Assembly: GCA_965263225.1 (NCBI GenBank)
Contig: CBDHHG010000008.1
Location: 248,001-312,000 of the forward strand
DNA from: DT-111 sp965263225
GTDB lineage: Bacteria > Bacteroidota > Bacteroidia > Chitinophagales > Saprospiraceae
Direction of reading: 5' to 3'
Length of the DNA stretch: 64,000 bases
The position numbers and the translations under genes are program-made. How positions within the stretch are numbered: position 1 is the stretch's first letter; each line of letters starts with the position of its first letter. Shown piece after piece: positions 36,387 through 46,018 of the stretch. Under the pieces are notes generated by a model. The model searched no databases, was not told the DNA's origin, and was given only the letters and a program-made list of their open reading frames with translations.

Positions 36387-37367
36387 ATGAGAAAAGAAAA
36401 ATTTGTTTACAACACTCAAACTTTACAGTATGAGGAGGTTGTAGAACCACTGAGTATTAAATTACTACGAGTTTTTGGATTTACATGCGCTGCGCTTTTT
36501 ACTGGGTTTTTGTTTATGCTGCTTGCGCACCGCTTCTTTCCCTCGCCGAACGAAAGAGCTCTCTTGAATGAGAACGAAAAGTTACGCTCTGAGATAGAAA
36601 AGATGGGTACTGAGGTTGACCAGATGAGTGAGGCTCTAGGGAATATTCAAGAAAGAGATGCATACGCACACCGCGTAGTTTTCGAAATGGATCCGATTGA
36701 TGAGAGCGTTTGGAATGGTGGTATCGGTGGCCATGATCGTTACAAGGAATATCGTCAATTAAAGTATTCTGGAGAAACGCTGGCCAAAATTAAAGAGAAG
36801 AGTGATCTTCTTCGCCGACAGATGCTGCTACAGTCCAACTCTTTGGATACCATTCTAATGGCGGCTGGTAACAAAGAGGACATGTTGGCGGCCATTCCCG
36901 CCATCAAACCAGTTCGTTCTGATAAACTAGCTAGAAAAGTTCGACTCCTATCGGGTTTTGGATACCGAATTCACCCCATTTATAAGGTGAAAAGAATGCA
37001 TGCCGGCATTGATTTTACTGCTCCCAGAGGTACGCCAATTCAGGCTACCGGTAAAGGACGCGTAGTTAAAGCTGGCCGAGGTTCTGGTTACGGTCTTCGC
37101 GTAATCATTGACCATGGCTACGGTTACAAAACCCTTTATGCTCACATGGATCGCATCGATGTGAAAGTAGGGGACGAAGTAAACAGAGGGCAGAAGATTG
37201 GTATCGTGGGAAGTACCGGTGCCTCTACCGCACCTCATTGCCATTACGAGGTACATCACAAGGGAACGAAAGTGAATCCTATCCAGTTCGTCACGGATGG
37301 CCTTACTCCTGAAGAGTACGCTGAATTGGTTAAGTTGTCAGAAACAGTTAATCAATCTCTACACTAG
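36387..37367 (+). CDS. M23-family (LytM) peptidoglycan endopeptidase
   Basis: A 326-residue envelope protein. A cytoplasmic start is followed by one membrane helix (about 27-47) and a coiled coil (about 52-90), and the C-terminal LytM domain begins near 185. The zinc and catalytic residues are complete: H205 and D209 in MHAGIDFT, then H284 and H286 in PHCHYEV. It would cleave peptide cross-links in the cell wall from the periplasmic face of the inner membrane. Proteins of this layout take part in growth or division-linked wall remodelling. The next gene (CapA-like) follows by 23 bp, so the two are probably cotranscribed. Confidence 0.9.
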   Translation: MRKEKFVYNTQTLQYEEVVEPLSIKLLRVFGFTCAALFTGFLFMLLAHRFFPSPNERALLNENEKLRSEIEKMGTEVDQMSEALGNIQERDAYAHRVVFEMDPIDESVWNGGIGGHDRYKEYRQLKYSGETLAKIKEKSDLLRRQMLLQSNSLDTILMAAGNKEDMLAAIPAIKPVRSDKLARKVRLLSGFGYRIHPIYKVKRMHAGIDFTAPRGTPIQATGKGRVVKAGRGSGYGLRVIIDHGYGYKTLYAHMDRIDVKVGDEVNRGQKIGIVGSTGASTAPHCHYEVHHKGTKVNPIQFVTDGLTPEEYAELVKLSETVNQSLH

Positions 37368-37390
37368 AAGAAAATTTAACTAGAAAGAAT

Positions 37391-38455
37391 ATGATCAACA
37401 GATCAACATGGAAAGGCTTCCCTTTGGGAAGTCTTTTCTTTATTATGGTGCTCGGGCTACCGCTAAATGACCTGAAAAGTCAAACTTATAAAGTGATCGG
37501 TGTTGGTGACATGATGCTCGGCACTAACTACCCTTCCAAATCCTATTTACCTGCCAATGGGGGTAAGGATCTTTTGACAGATGTAGAATCCATTCTCCAA
37601 TCGGCGGATTTAACCTTCGGTAATCTTGAAGGGACTATTTTAGATGAGGGCGGGACAGTGAAGCGCTGTAGCAATCCCAGCCTATGTTATGCTTTTCGTT
37701 CGCCAGAAAATTATGTGAATCACTTTGTGAAAGCTGGGTTTGATGTCGTGAGTCTAGCCAATAATCACTCTGGGGACTTCGGCCCTTCTGGCCGAAAACG
37801 CACCAAGGAGGTATTGGATGAGGTGGGCATTGCCTACGCTGGCTTAGCCGGCACTGATGAAACGGCTGTATTTGAAAAAAACGGTGTGACCTACGGCTTT
37901 TGTGCCTTTGCTCCCAATCGGGGAACTTGTGATGTTCGCAATCTTTCCCGAGCTAAGGAAATCGTTGCTGCCTTAGAAAAGAAAGCAGACATTGTTATTG
38001 TGTCCTTCCACGGAGGGGCTGAAGGGGCTAAGCATCGCCATGTTCCTAAGCGCACCGAAACCTATTATGGCGAGAATCGTGGAAATGTGTATGCCTTTGC
38101 CCATGCGGTAATAGATGCTGGGGCAGATATTGTTTTTGGACACGGCCCGCACGTGACTCGTGGAGTAGAGCTGTACAAAGACCGTTTCATTACCTACAGC
38201 CTGGGCAACTTCTGCACATATGGCCGATTCAACTTAAGAGGGTCCGCAGGGGTGGCTCCTATTGTTGAGTTGGAAGTAGATAAGGATGGGCGCTTCGTAA
38301 GTGGCCAATTGATTCCTATCTACCAGATGAAAACGCATGGGCCAAAGATCGATAACCAGAATAGAGCTATCAATGAGGTGATTGAATTGACCAATGCGGA
38401 TTTCCCGGAATCTCCTTTGCAGATTGCCAAGGATGGCAAGATGACCAAGAAATAA
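37391..38455 (+). CDS. CapA-family (PGA_cap) metallophosphatase-like protein
   Basis: A 354-residue secreted protein with an N-terminal signal segment (about 10-32) and a PGA_cap domain. Visible motifs are GVGDMMLGTNYP, FGNLEGTI, SLANNHSGDFG, VSFHGGAEG and GHGPHVTRGVEL, followed by YSLGNF. The family includes the poly-gamma-glutamate capsule protein CapA and has a calcineurin-like metal site (D in GD, N in NNH, H in FHGG and GHGPH). No other capsule gene is near, so a capsule role is not supported. It shares an apparent transcription unit with the M23 peptidase and ends at a strong terminator. Confidence 0.85.
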   Translation: MINRSTWKGFPLGSLFFIMVLGLPLNDLKSQTYKVIGVGDMMLGTNYPSKSYLPANGGKDLLTDVESILQSADLTFGNLEGTILDEGGTVKRCSNPSLCYAFRSPENYVNHFVKAGFDVVSLANNHSGDFGPSGRKRTKEVLDEVGIAYAGLAGTDETAVFEKNGVTYGFCAFAPNRGTCDVRNLSRAKEIVAALEKKADIVIVSFHGGAEGAKHRHVPKRTETYYGENRGNVYAFAHAVIDAGADIVFGHGPHVTRGVELYKDRFITYSLGNFCTYGRFNLRGSAGVAPIVELEVDKDGRFVSGQLIPIYQMKTHGPKIDNQNRAINEVIELTNADFPESPLQIAKDGKMTKK

Positions 38456-38476
38456 CTATATCAACTTTCATCTACC

Positions 38477-38525
38477 AGTCCCCTTTTTGATCAACACCTT
38501 GCGTTCAAAAAGGGGACTTTCTTAT
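38477..38525 (+). terminator. Terminator after the CapA-like gene
   Basis: AGTCCCCTTTTTGA (38477-38490) pairs perfectly over 14 bp with TCAAAAAGGGGACT (38505-38518) and is followed by TTCTTATT. Confidence 0.85.
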
Positions 38526-38638
38526 TGTAAGATTGTTCCTTTCTCTCTAAGTTTTAATCCAATGTCCTTTGGCCAACATTCAGTTGCATGCTAATCCTTA
38601 TATTTAGACATTATTGAAATGATTAAAACTGAGTATTA

Positions 38639-40276
38639 ATGCACGACTTCTCACAATTGGTAGCCCCCGTTAAGTTATTAGAGTGGTCAACCCTCGAAGA
38701 CCGAAAGCCCACTTATGGCCTTATTGAAAATACAGATCTAGTTATTGTAAGATATGGTGATGATGCCTCTGTCATGTATGGACGTTGCCTGCACCGAGGC
38801 GCCTTACTTTCGGATGGCCATGTGGACGAGCATGACAACTTAATTTGTGGAGTGCATCAATGGGACTATAGAATTGATTCGGGGGTGAGCGAGTACAATA
38901 ATTCAGAATTTTTACAGAAATTCAAAACAGCTCTTTCAGAGGGCTGGTTATATGTGGACAAGGCTGATATTGTGGCATTTGAGGAGATACACCCGCAGCG
39001 ATTCCGACGAGATGAATACCAAAGTACTTATCAGGATACCCACCCAGAACCTACCGAGCCCTATACGCTGTACATAAAAGAACTGGCTAAAAATGGACTT
39101 AAAAACTATGGCCATCATGGGCCTTCCGCTTCGATGGGCGTGGATAGAACCACCTTGCCAAAATGGGAGGATATCCAGTTTTTACCTGCTCAATTGGCTA
39201 AAAGGCCGCTGCTAGATGAGGAAGAAGTGGGTACAGATGTGGTCATTGGTCCTCGTGCTAATAAGCCTTTACGACTAGAAATTCCCCTTTTTGTTTCAGA
39301 CATGTCCTTCGGCTCCTTGTCACGAGAAGCTAAGATTGCCCTGGCGAAGGGCGCTGATAGGGCCGGCACGGGTATCTGTTCAGGAGAAGGCGGAATGCTC
39401 CCTGAAGAACAAGCCAATAACCAGCGTTATTTCTATGAGCTAGCCAGTGGGAAATTTGGTTTTAGTTACAATAAATTAAAAAAAGTCCAAGCCTTTCATT
39501 TTAAAGGTGGGCAAGGGGCGAAAACGGGAACTGGAGGACACCTGCCCGGGCATAAGGTTACAGAAGAAATTGCAAGCGTGAGGGGCTTAGAAGTAGGACA
39601 AACGGCTATCTCCCCGGCGGCTTTCCCCGACTTGAAAACGGTCGCAGATTTTGAGGAAATTGCCAAAGAAGTACGTCTGATTACAGGTGGGATTCCGGTT
39701 GGGTTCAAGATTGCAGCTAGTCGCATTGAAGCGGATATTGACTTTGCACTGGCAGCAGGGGCTGACTATATCATCCTAGATGGTCGAGGAGGTGGAACGG
39801 GTTCAGCACCAACGGTTTTAAGAAATAATATTAATGTCCCTACGATTCCTGCTCTGGCTAGGGCGCGCCGTCACCTGGATCAAGTTGGAGCCAAGGATAT
39901 CAGCCTGGTGATTACTGGAGGCTTACGCGTAGCCGAAGATTTCGCAAAAGCCATGATGATGGGAGCAGATGCCATTGCTATTGCCAACGCCGCCATTCAG
40001 GCTATCGGTTGCATCGGTATGCGAGCTTGTGGGACCAACAACTGCCCAGTTGGCGTCGCCACTCAAAAACCTCACCTTCGTGCTCGATTAGAGGTTGAAC
40101 AATCAGCGACACAATTGTATAATTTCCTTACCGCAACAAATGATCTAATCAAAGTAATTGCACGTTCCTGCGGTCATGCACACATTAGAGATTTTAACTT
40201 TGAAGATCTTAGTACTTATAACTATGACATACACCGTTTGACGGGTATACCTTATGCTGGGATGATGGGTAGATAG
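38639..40276 (+). CDS. Rieske [2Fe-2S] / glutamate synthase FMN-domain fusion protein
   Basis: A 545-residue soluble protein. The N-terminal Rieske domain (about 5-105) has C50-x-H52 in GRCLHRG and C70-x-x-H73 in CGVHQWDY. From about 150 it is a glutamate synthase-type FMN-binding domain: VSDMSFGSLSREAK, GICSGEGGMLPEE, KGGQGAKTGTGG, DGRGGGTGSAP. The CIGMRACGTNNCPVGVA cysteines would be for a second iron-sulfur cluster. The glutaminase domain of true GltB is missing, so it is not a complete glutamate synthase. The electron path Rieske-to-FMN suggests an oxidoreductase of unknown substrate. It stands alone between two terminated units. Confidence 0.88.
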   Translation: MHDFSQLVAPVKLLEWSTLEDRKPTYGLIENTDLVIVRYGDDASVMYGRCLHRGALLSDGHVDEHDNLICGVHQWDYRIDSGVSEYNNSEFLQKFKTALSEGWLYVDKADIVAFEEIHPQRFRRDEYQSTYQDTHPEPTEPYTLYIKELAKNGLKNYGHHGPSASMGVDRTTLPKWEDIQFLPAQLAKRPLLDEEEVGTDVVIGPRANKPLRLEIPLFVSDMSFGSLSREAKIALAKGADRAGTGICSGEGGMLPEEQANNQRYFYELASGKFGFSYNKLKKVQAFHFKGGQGAKTGTGGHLPGHKVTEEIASVRGLEVGQTAISPAAFPDLKTVADFEEIAKEVRLITGGIPVGFKIAASRIEADIDFALAAGADYIILDGRGGGTGSAPTVLRNNINVPTIPALARARRHLDQVGAKDISLVITGGLRVAEDFAKAMMMGADAIAIANAAIQAIGCIGMRACGTNNCPVGVATQKPHLRARLEVEQSATQLYNFLTATNDLIKVIARSCGHAHIRDFNFEDLSTYNYDIHRLTGIPYAGMMGR

Positions 40277-40363
40277 GGCAAGTTTCTATGTCACAGATAT
40301 TGTAAATAAGATAATTTAGTAAAATATTAATATGTAGCTTTGTGACTCAAAAGCTGCCCCCCT

Positions 40364-42244
40364 GTGAATTATAAAACTACCCTTTACCTGTTTTTAGGCA
40401 CATTGGTGTTGGGAATATTTGTTTCCCAGTTTGTCATTTATCGATCGGTTCAAAATAGTTTGGCAGATTCGCGTATAATAAATGTCGCGGGTAGCCAGCG
40501 AATGTATAGCCAGAAGATTGGAAAATCTGCTCTTTTACTGGTTAGACATCCAAAAAATGCGTCCATCCGTGCAGATCTGGAAGCTGCACTAGACAAGCTG
40601 GAAACGCAGCATTGGGCGCTTCAGCATGGCAGTCTTGAGATAGGCTTGGAAGCACATAAAACAAACAGTAGTACGACGCAATCCCTGTTTGATTCCATGC
40701 AGGATTCTTACCTAGGCCTGACCACCGCGGCGCATGATCTGCTAGCTGCCTCGGATCTATCATCCGTGTCCACCACACTATATCAGATCATTTCCAATGA
40801 GCAGAAGTTTTTACCCTTAATGGATACTATTGTGGTCAATTATGAGAAGGAGGCGCATTACCGAATAGAAAAATTACAGGAAATGGGCTTGTTGGTGGCG
40901 TCATTCTTGGTAATCCTGACAGTAGTTTGCTTGTTCTTGTTAATCCAGCCTTTGCTTAGAAGATTCCATCATAACAACTCCCAGCTAAGTAGAGTCAATG
41001 AGGATTTGATCCGCCAGAAGAACCAGCTAGTCATTGAAACAGGTGAGATTAAGGAGGAGATAGAGTATCTTACTATAGCCCGACAAAAGGCAGAAGAAGC
41101 GAGCCTAGTCAAGTCCAACTTTTTGTCTAATATGAGCCACGAGATTCGCACCCCCATGAATGCGGTAATCGGTATGACTCATATACTAAAGGAAGAAGAT
41201 CCAAGGGAAGACCAGATCGAACATTTGGACACAATCATGTTTTCCGCCGAGAACTTGCTGGTGATTATTAATGACATCCTGGATTACAGTAAAATGGAAG
41301 CGGGGCGCATGGTCATTGAGCGCACTAATTTTGATGTTAAGGAAGTTATCAATAACATCTATAAGACGCTTTCACCAAAGGCTATAGATAAGAAACTACT
41401 GTTCCAATTGGACATGGAACAAGATATTCCTCGTTATCTTGTTGGAGATCCAACTCGCCTGTCACAAGTCCTGATTAATCTGATCAATAATGCCATAAAG
41501 TTCACGGAGGAAGGCAAAATCATCTTGACTATTCGCTTGCAAGCAAAGACGAAGAACGGGGAAGTAAAGGTACACTTTGAAGTAAAGGATACAGGAATCG
41601 GAATACCAAAAGAAAAACACAGATCTATATTTGAAAGCTTCTCGCAGGCAGATGAGCATACTACACGGGTTTTTGGTGGAACAGGTTTAGGGTTGGCCAT
41701 CACAAAGCGCCTGGTAGAATTGCAAGGTGGGTTGATCAAGTTGCAAAGCAAGCTGGGGGAGGGCTCTGCCTTTTCATTTTGTCTATCTTATCCCATAGGT
41801 GAAGCGCCACAGGAGACCCTAGTCGAAACCAAGAATGTGTTGAAGGAGAAAGGTATTGAGGGCGTGGAGCGAATATTGATCGTGGAAGATAATGTTTTCA
41901 ATGTCAAGGTAGTGAAACGTATTTTGAAATTTTGGGATATGGAGATTGATATTGCGGGCGATGGTTTTGAGGCCCTAGAAAAGGTCCGAGAGAAAGACTA
42001 CAATATCGTTTTGATGGATTTACAGATGCCTCGTATGGATGGCTACGAAGCCACCGCCACCATTCGCAGTTGGGAAGAAAATAAATATCAATCTCTCCCG
42101 ATTATCGCTTTGTCTGCTTCGGCTTTGGCCGATTTCCGGCAAAAGGCTTTTGATGTAGGCATGAATGATTTCCTCACCAAGCCCTTTAAGCCCAAAGATT
42201 TATACCAGACGATTGAACGCCATGCTATTCAACTGCGTGCTTAG
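40364..42244 (+). CDS. Hybrid sensor histidine kinase with PilJ/NIT-like input domain
   Basis: A 626-residue inner-membrane kinase starting with GTG. Membrane helices at about 5-27 and 175-196 bracket a periplasmic four-helix PilJ-type domain (GSQRMYSQKIGKSALLL near 43-60) resembling those that sense small anions or redox signals. Then come a coiled linker, HisKA with phospho-H259 in MSHEIRTPMNAVIG, an HATPase (DTGIGIP, GGTGLGLAI) and a C-terminal receiver domain (phospho-acceptor D552 in VLMDLQMPRMDG). No DNA-binding output is present, so it must pass phosphate to a partner outside the window. It follows the Rieske fusion gene by 87 bp. Confidence 0.9.
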   Translation: MNYKTTLYLFLGTLVLGIFVSQFVIYRSVQNSLADSRIINVAGSQRMYSQKIGKSALLLVRHPKNASIRADLEAALDKLETQHWALQHGSLEIGLEAHKTNSSTTQSLFDSMQDSYLGLTTAAHDLLAASDLSSVSTTLYQIISNEQKFLPLMDTIVVNYEKEAHYRIEKLQEMGLLVASFLVILTVVCLFLLIQPLLRRFHHNNSQLSRVNEDLIRQKNQLVIETGEIKEEIEYLTIARQKAEEASLVKSNFLSNMSHEIRTPMNAVIGMTHILKEEDPREDQIEHLDTIMFSAENLLVIINDILDYSKMEAGRMVIERTNFDVKEVINNIYKTLSPKAIDKKLLFQLDMEQDIPRYLVGDPTRLSQVLINLINNAIKFTEEGKIILTIRLQAKTKNGEVKVHFEVKDTGIGIPKEKHRSIFESFSQADEHTTRVFGGTGLGLAITKRLVELQGGLIKLQSKLGEGSAFSFCLSYPIGEAPQETLVETKNVLKEKGIEGVERILIVEDNVFNVKVVKRILKFWDMEIDIAGDGFEALEKVREKDYNIVLMDLQMPRMDGYEATATIRSWEENKYQSLPIIALSASALADFRQKAFDVGMNDFLTKPFKPKDLYQTIERHAIQLRA

Positions 42245-42299
42245 CATGCCTTCCCTTTACATTGAAAATGAGCCTTTCCTGGATGTCACTGACTAGTGC

Positions 42300-42662
42300 C
42301 TATAGGGTCTGTACAAAGCGAGACGCCGCAGCGATGTTTGTAGCTAAAGGAATGTTATGCACATCACAAAGTCGCATCAACATGTTCACATCTACCTCAT
42401 GTGGGTGTTTCCCTAGCGGGTCACGAAAAAAGAGGACCATATCTACTTGCCCTTCCACTAGTCGACTGGCTATTTGCGCATCTCCACCATAGGGGCCACT
42501 TAACATACATTCAACCGCTAAGCCTGCCCGCTCCACATGAGAACCAGTTGTTCCTGTGGCTATCAATTTGATATTCTTGTCTCGAAAGACCTCAATGTGA
42601 TCCTTGATAAAGCCGACCATATCGGCTTTTTTCCCATTGTGGGCAATGATTGCAATGGTCAT
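42300..42662 (-). CDS. mgsA: Methylglyoxal synthase
   Basis: This 120-residue enzyme converts dihydroxyacetone phosphate to methylglyoxal and phosphate, a bypass of lower glycolysis when phosphate is short. It shows IATGTTGSHVE (phosphate binding), LSGPYGGDAQIAS with the catalytic Asp (D61), FFRDPLGKHPHEVDV, and a C-terminal HNIPLATN. Length is slightly below the E. coli enzyme but complete for the family. It is transcribed convergently with the hybrid kinase and divergently from the DUF2911 gene. Confidence 0.92.
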   Translation of the reverse strand: MTIAIIAHNGKKADMVGFIKDHIEVFRDKNIKLIATGTTGSHVERAGLAVECMLSGPYGGDAQIASRLVEGQVDMVLFFRDPLGKHPHEVDVNMLMRLCDVHNIPLATNIAAASRFVQTL

Positions 42663-42863
42663 AGTTGGAAAAGTTGAAAGAGCTCTGTCTCTAGTCTCAA
42701 AGGTGCTAAATGCTCACCCAGCTTACCTTTTGATCACTGATAACTTGAGAATAAAAACTAATCTTAAGAAAGTTTTAAAAAATCGGAAATTACGCACAAT
42801 TCTGGGCTAAAGCTATAACTTCGGCGCGAAGTTTACTATTTCTGTAACTAAAAACAAGCTATA

Positions 42864-43712
42864 ATGAAAAAACTGTTCTTAAGCTTATTTGTATTGGCAT
42901 GTTTAGCTGGACAAGCTTTTGGTCAGATTCAAACTCCCCAACCAAGTCCTACGTCTGAGATCAAACAAACAGTGGGCCTCACTGATGTGCACATTGTTTA
43001 TTCTCGACCAAGCACGAAGGGGCGTACCATCTTCGCGGAGGATGGATTGGTACCTTTTGGAGACGTATGGCGTTTTGGTGCGAATCAGGCTACAAAGATT
43101 TCTTTCGGCGATGACGTGACTGTCGGTGGTAAGGCAGTAAAGGGCGGAGAATACGCTGTACTTGCTAAACCAACTGCCAAAAGCTGGGAAATTATGTTCT
43201 TTCCATATGAAGGTGGAAACTGGGGGAGCTACCGAGAAAAAACACCTGCTGCTGTAGTGGAAACTGAATCACAAGAGTTACCTTTTGCAATAGAATCATT
43301 CACTATGATGTTAGGAGATTTGAAAGCCAATTCGGCCAATCTTTATGCCATGTGGGAGAAAACGATGATTGCTATCCCTGTGGAAGCTGAGGTGGATTCC
43401 AAAGTAATGGCAGCTATTGATCGCGTTTTGGCTGGCCCTACTGCCAACGATTATTATGCAGCTGGTACCTATTACCACGATGCTGGAAAGGATCTGAATA
43501 AAGCCTTAGAAATGGTTCAAAAGGCTACTAAAGTAGATAACCCAAGGTTCTGGCAGGTACGCCGCGAGGCCCTAATTTTGGCTGATTTAGGTAAGACACA
43601 AGAAGCTATAGAAGCGGCTAAGAAATCCAAAGAACTAGCTGAGAAAGCGGGTAATAAGGACTACATTCGAATGAATGAAAAGTCCATCAAAGAATGGACA
43701 GCTAAGAAATAG
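42864..43712 (+). CDS. Secreted DUF2911 protein with C-terminal TPR-like repeats
   Basis: 282 residues with a signal peptide (about 1-20, ACLAGQAFGQ). The DUF2911 domain (about 25-175) has SRPSTKGRTIF, GDVWRFGANQATKISF and WEIMFFPYEGGNWGSY. Two TPR-like helical repeats follow (AGTYYHDAGKDLNKALEMVQKA, REALILADLGKTQEAIEAA). The family is common in Bacteroidota and its function is unknown. It ends before a terminator at 43749-43787. Confidence 0.85.
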   Translation: MKKLFLSLFVLACLAGQAFGQIQTPQPSPTSEIKQTVGLTDVHIVYSRPSTKGRTIFAEDGLVPFGDVWRFGANQATKISFGDDVTVGGKAVKGGEYAVLAKPTAKSWEIMFFPYEGGNWGSYREKTPAAVVETESQELPFAIESFTMMLGDLKANSANLYAMWEKTMIAIPVEAEVDSKVMAAIDRVLAGPTANDYYAAGTYYHDAGKDLNKALEMVQKATKVDNPRFWQVRREALILADLGKTQEAIEAAKKSKELAEKAGNKDYIRMNEKSIKEWTAKK

Positions 43713-43748
43713 ACGAACTTATTTCGCAAAAATAACTAAATTCTTGCG

Positions 43749-43787
43749 GTGCCTTGGTATTCAATCAATTGTCAAGGCACTGTTTTT
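43749..43787 (+). terminator. Terminator after the DUF2911 gene
   Basis: GTGCCTTG (43749-43756) pairs with CAAGGCAC (43773-43780), followed by TGTTTTT. The remainder of the gap to 44022 shows no gene. Confidence 0.7.
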
Positions 43788-44022
43788 GAAATAGGTATTT
43801 ACTTGACAATCTGTAGAGAATATGCTATATTGGTTATCTAAATACCCAGTAATTATTTGACTAAACCTGCTGACATACGGTCAGTTACAAAATAAAGTTT
43901 AACTCATATTTTAATTTTAATTTATGTGTTTTCCTTTTATTTTCTGATCTTTAAGTAGGAGTTACCATGAACAAATGAGTTGTAGTATTACCCTATGGCC
44001 ATTAAACTAAATCTCAATTCCC

Positions 44023-44094
44023 ATGATCATTTTATTCATCCTATTGATCGTGTTACTATTGTTCAAATTTGACGTAGTAAACGAAGCATTTTAA
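44023..44094 (+). CDS. Possible 23-residue hydrophobic micropeptide
   Basis: ATG ATC ATT TTA opens a frame for a 23-residue peptide made of a hydrophobic stretch (FILLIVLLLF) and a charged tail (KFDVVNEAF), ending in TAA. It has the look of a single-helix membrane micropeptide, but in AT-rich DNA such a frame can arise by chance. No clear ribosome binding site is visible. Confidence 0.25.
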   Translation: MIILFILLIVLLLFKFDVVNEAF

Positions 44095-44134
44095 GTAGAT
44101 ACTGGGAAAATCAATCCAAATCTGCTTACAAAAC

Positions 44135-44170
44135 AAAAAAGGATTTTACCTAGCCGGTAAAATCCTTTTT
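44135..44170 (-). terminator. Terminator of the symporter unit (bidirectional)
   Basis: AAAAAGGATTTTACC pairs perfectly over 15 bp with GGTAAAATCCTTTTT around TAGCC. It sits 20 bp after the symporter stop codon, and T-runs exist on both strands. Confidence 0.8.
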
Positions 44171-44190
44171 CATTGGTGCTGGTCAGATCG

Positions 44191-45924
44191 TTAATCCTCA
44201 CTAGTTTGAAGCTGATCTAGATCCTTGTTCATATCGCTGAATCCTTGTAGTAGGCTTGCCACAATCATTACCAAGAAACAACCGATAGGGTTGAACCAGA
44301 GATAGGAAATTGAGATGGCCTCTATCTTGTCCAAATACCATAAGCTTAAGATAAAGGCTTCACCAATAAGAGCAGCTATGAATACTGCTGAGCCCTTTAC
44401 CTTTTTCAAAAAGAAGGCCACCATAAAGATGCCTAAGATCACACCGTAGAACAATGAACCAATAATGTTTACCGCTTGAATCAGGTTCTCAAACAAACTG
44501 GCCGTAACGGCAAAGAATAAGGCTATCCCTCCCCACATGATCGTTATCCATTTCGAAACCTGGAGATAATGCTGGTCTTCTCGATCCTTGACCAAGGAGC
44601 GCTTGTAGATATCAATTACAGTGGTGGTAGCGAGTGCATTTAATTCCGATGCGGTAGAAGACATTGCCGCTGAAAAAATAACCGCCAACAAAAGCCCTAT
44701 TAGCCCTATGGGCAGATAGTTCATAATAAAGGTGATGAATACATAATCTTTGTCATTATTCTGAAGATTTAGTCCAGAGTCTTCAATCAATTTACCTGCT
44801 TGTACACGCAGCGCTTTTTGCTCCTCATGTCGAGCCATCACTTTTTCTTTAGCATCAGCAATAGCTGCCTGATCTTCTGTTCGCATGGCATTGACCAGAG
44901 CATTGATATCCTGTTGTTGGGCCTCAAATACTTGATCGTGTTGCTGATCCAAGGATTCGTAGGCCGCGTAAAACTCACTTTCCTGCAACTTCTCTACATT
45001 GGAGGCATTGAAGTGTAAGGGAGGTTTTACAAACAAGAAGAAGACAAAAACCATCACTCCAACGAAAAGAATTAGAAACTGCATGGGAACCTTTAAGATG
45101 CCATTAAAAAGTAACCCCAATCTACTTTCCGTTAGAGACTTACCAGATAAGTATCGTTGCACCTGCGACTGGTCGGTTCCAAAATAGGAAAGGAATAGAA
45201 AAACTCCACCCAGAATACCCGACCACAGGTTGTAGCGATTGGAAAGGTCAAAATTCAGATCAACCACATTCAACTTTTCCATCTTCCCCGCTACCCCTAG
45301 CGCCTCGACAAACGAGATGTGCTCAGGCAGTTTATTCACTATGATAATAGCTGCAATGACCATTCCGGTTAGGATAATGATCATCTGCTGTTTTTGGGTA
45401 ACGCTAACGGCTTTGGTTCCCCCTGCTACTGTGTAAAAGATCACAATAAGCCCGATGGAAAATACAGTTATGTTCAGAGACCACCCCAAAATAGTGGATA
45501 GAATAATCGCGGGGGCATATATCGTAATACCCGCCGCCAGCCCTCGCTGCACCAGGAATAAGATGGCTGTGAGTGAACGCGTCTTCAGATCAAACCTGCC
45601 CTCCAGGTATTCATAGGCTGTATATACCTTGAGGTTATAATAAATCGGTAGGAAAAACACACATAAAATCACCATGGCTATGGGAAGGCCGAAATAGAAT
45701 TGGGCAAAACCCATCCCATCTATATAAGCCTGTCCGGGAGTTGATAAGAAGGTGATGGCACTGGCTTGGGTTGCCATGACAGAAAGCCCAATGGTCCACC
45801 ATTTCAGATCGCGGTCACCCAACAAGTAGCTTTGTACATTATTTATGTTTCGCGTCTTTATAACTCCATATGCAACGATACCTAGTAGGGTACCTAACAT
45901 AATCGTCCAATCGAGTAAATGCAT
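44191..45924 (-). CDS. Sodium:solute symporter (SSS family)
   Basis: A 577-residue inner-membrane transporter with about 13-14 helices and the SSS signature regions. These are the start with WTIMLGTLLGIVAYGVIKTRN, LGDRDLKWWTIGLSVMATQASAITFLSTPG, GGTKAVSVTQKQQM, and FSAAMSSTASELNALATTTVIDIYKR near the Na-binding site. A long soluble loop (about 305-390) between helices is typical of Bacteroidota members. The substrate (sugar, amino or carboxylic acid) cannot be assigned. A 48-residue membrane protein gene lies 94 bp upstream on the same strand. Confidence 0.9.
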   Translation of the reverse strand: MHLLDWTIMLGTLLGIVAYGVIKTRNINNVQSYLLGDRDLKWWTIGLSVMATQASAITFLSTPGQAYIDGMGFAQFYFGLPIAMVILCVFFLPIYYNLKVYTAYEYLEGRFDLKTRSLTAILFLVQRGLAAGITIYAPAIILSTILGWSLNITVFSIGLIVIFYTVAGGTKAVSVTQKQQMIIILTGMVIAAIIIVNKLPEHISFVEALGVAGKMEKLNVVDLNFDLSNRYNLWSGILGGVFLFLSYFGTDQSQVQRYLSGKSLTESRLGLLFNGILKVPMQFLILFVGVMVFVFFLFVKPPLHFNASNVEKLQESEFYAAYESLDQQHDQVFEAQQQDINALVNAMRTEDQAAIADAKEKVMARHEEQKALRVQAGKLIEDSGLNLQNNDKDYVFITFIMNYLPIGLIGLLLAVIFSAAMSSTASELNALATTTVIDIYKRSLVKDREDQHYLQVSKWITIMWGGIALFFAVTASLFENLIQAVNIIGSLFYGVILGIFMVAFFLKKVKGSAVFIAALIGEAFILSLWYLDKIEAISISYLWFNPIGCFLVMIVASLLQGFSDMNKDLDQLQTSED

Positions 45925-46018
45925 TTGTGAAAAGTCATTTCAAAACTACCGTCACCGGTAATTTGGTGAAGAAATTCAAGCTCAAAGCAAGGTCATCGAG
46001 GGGATATGCTAAGGCGAG

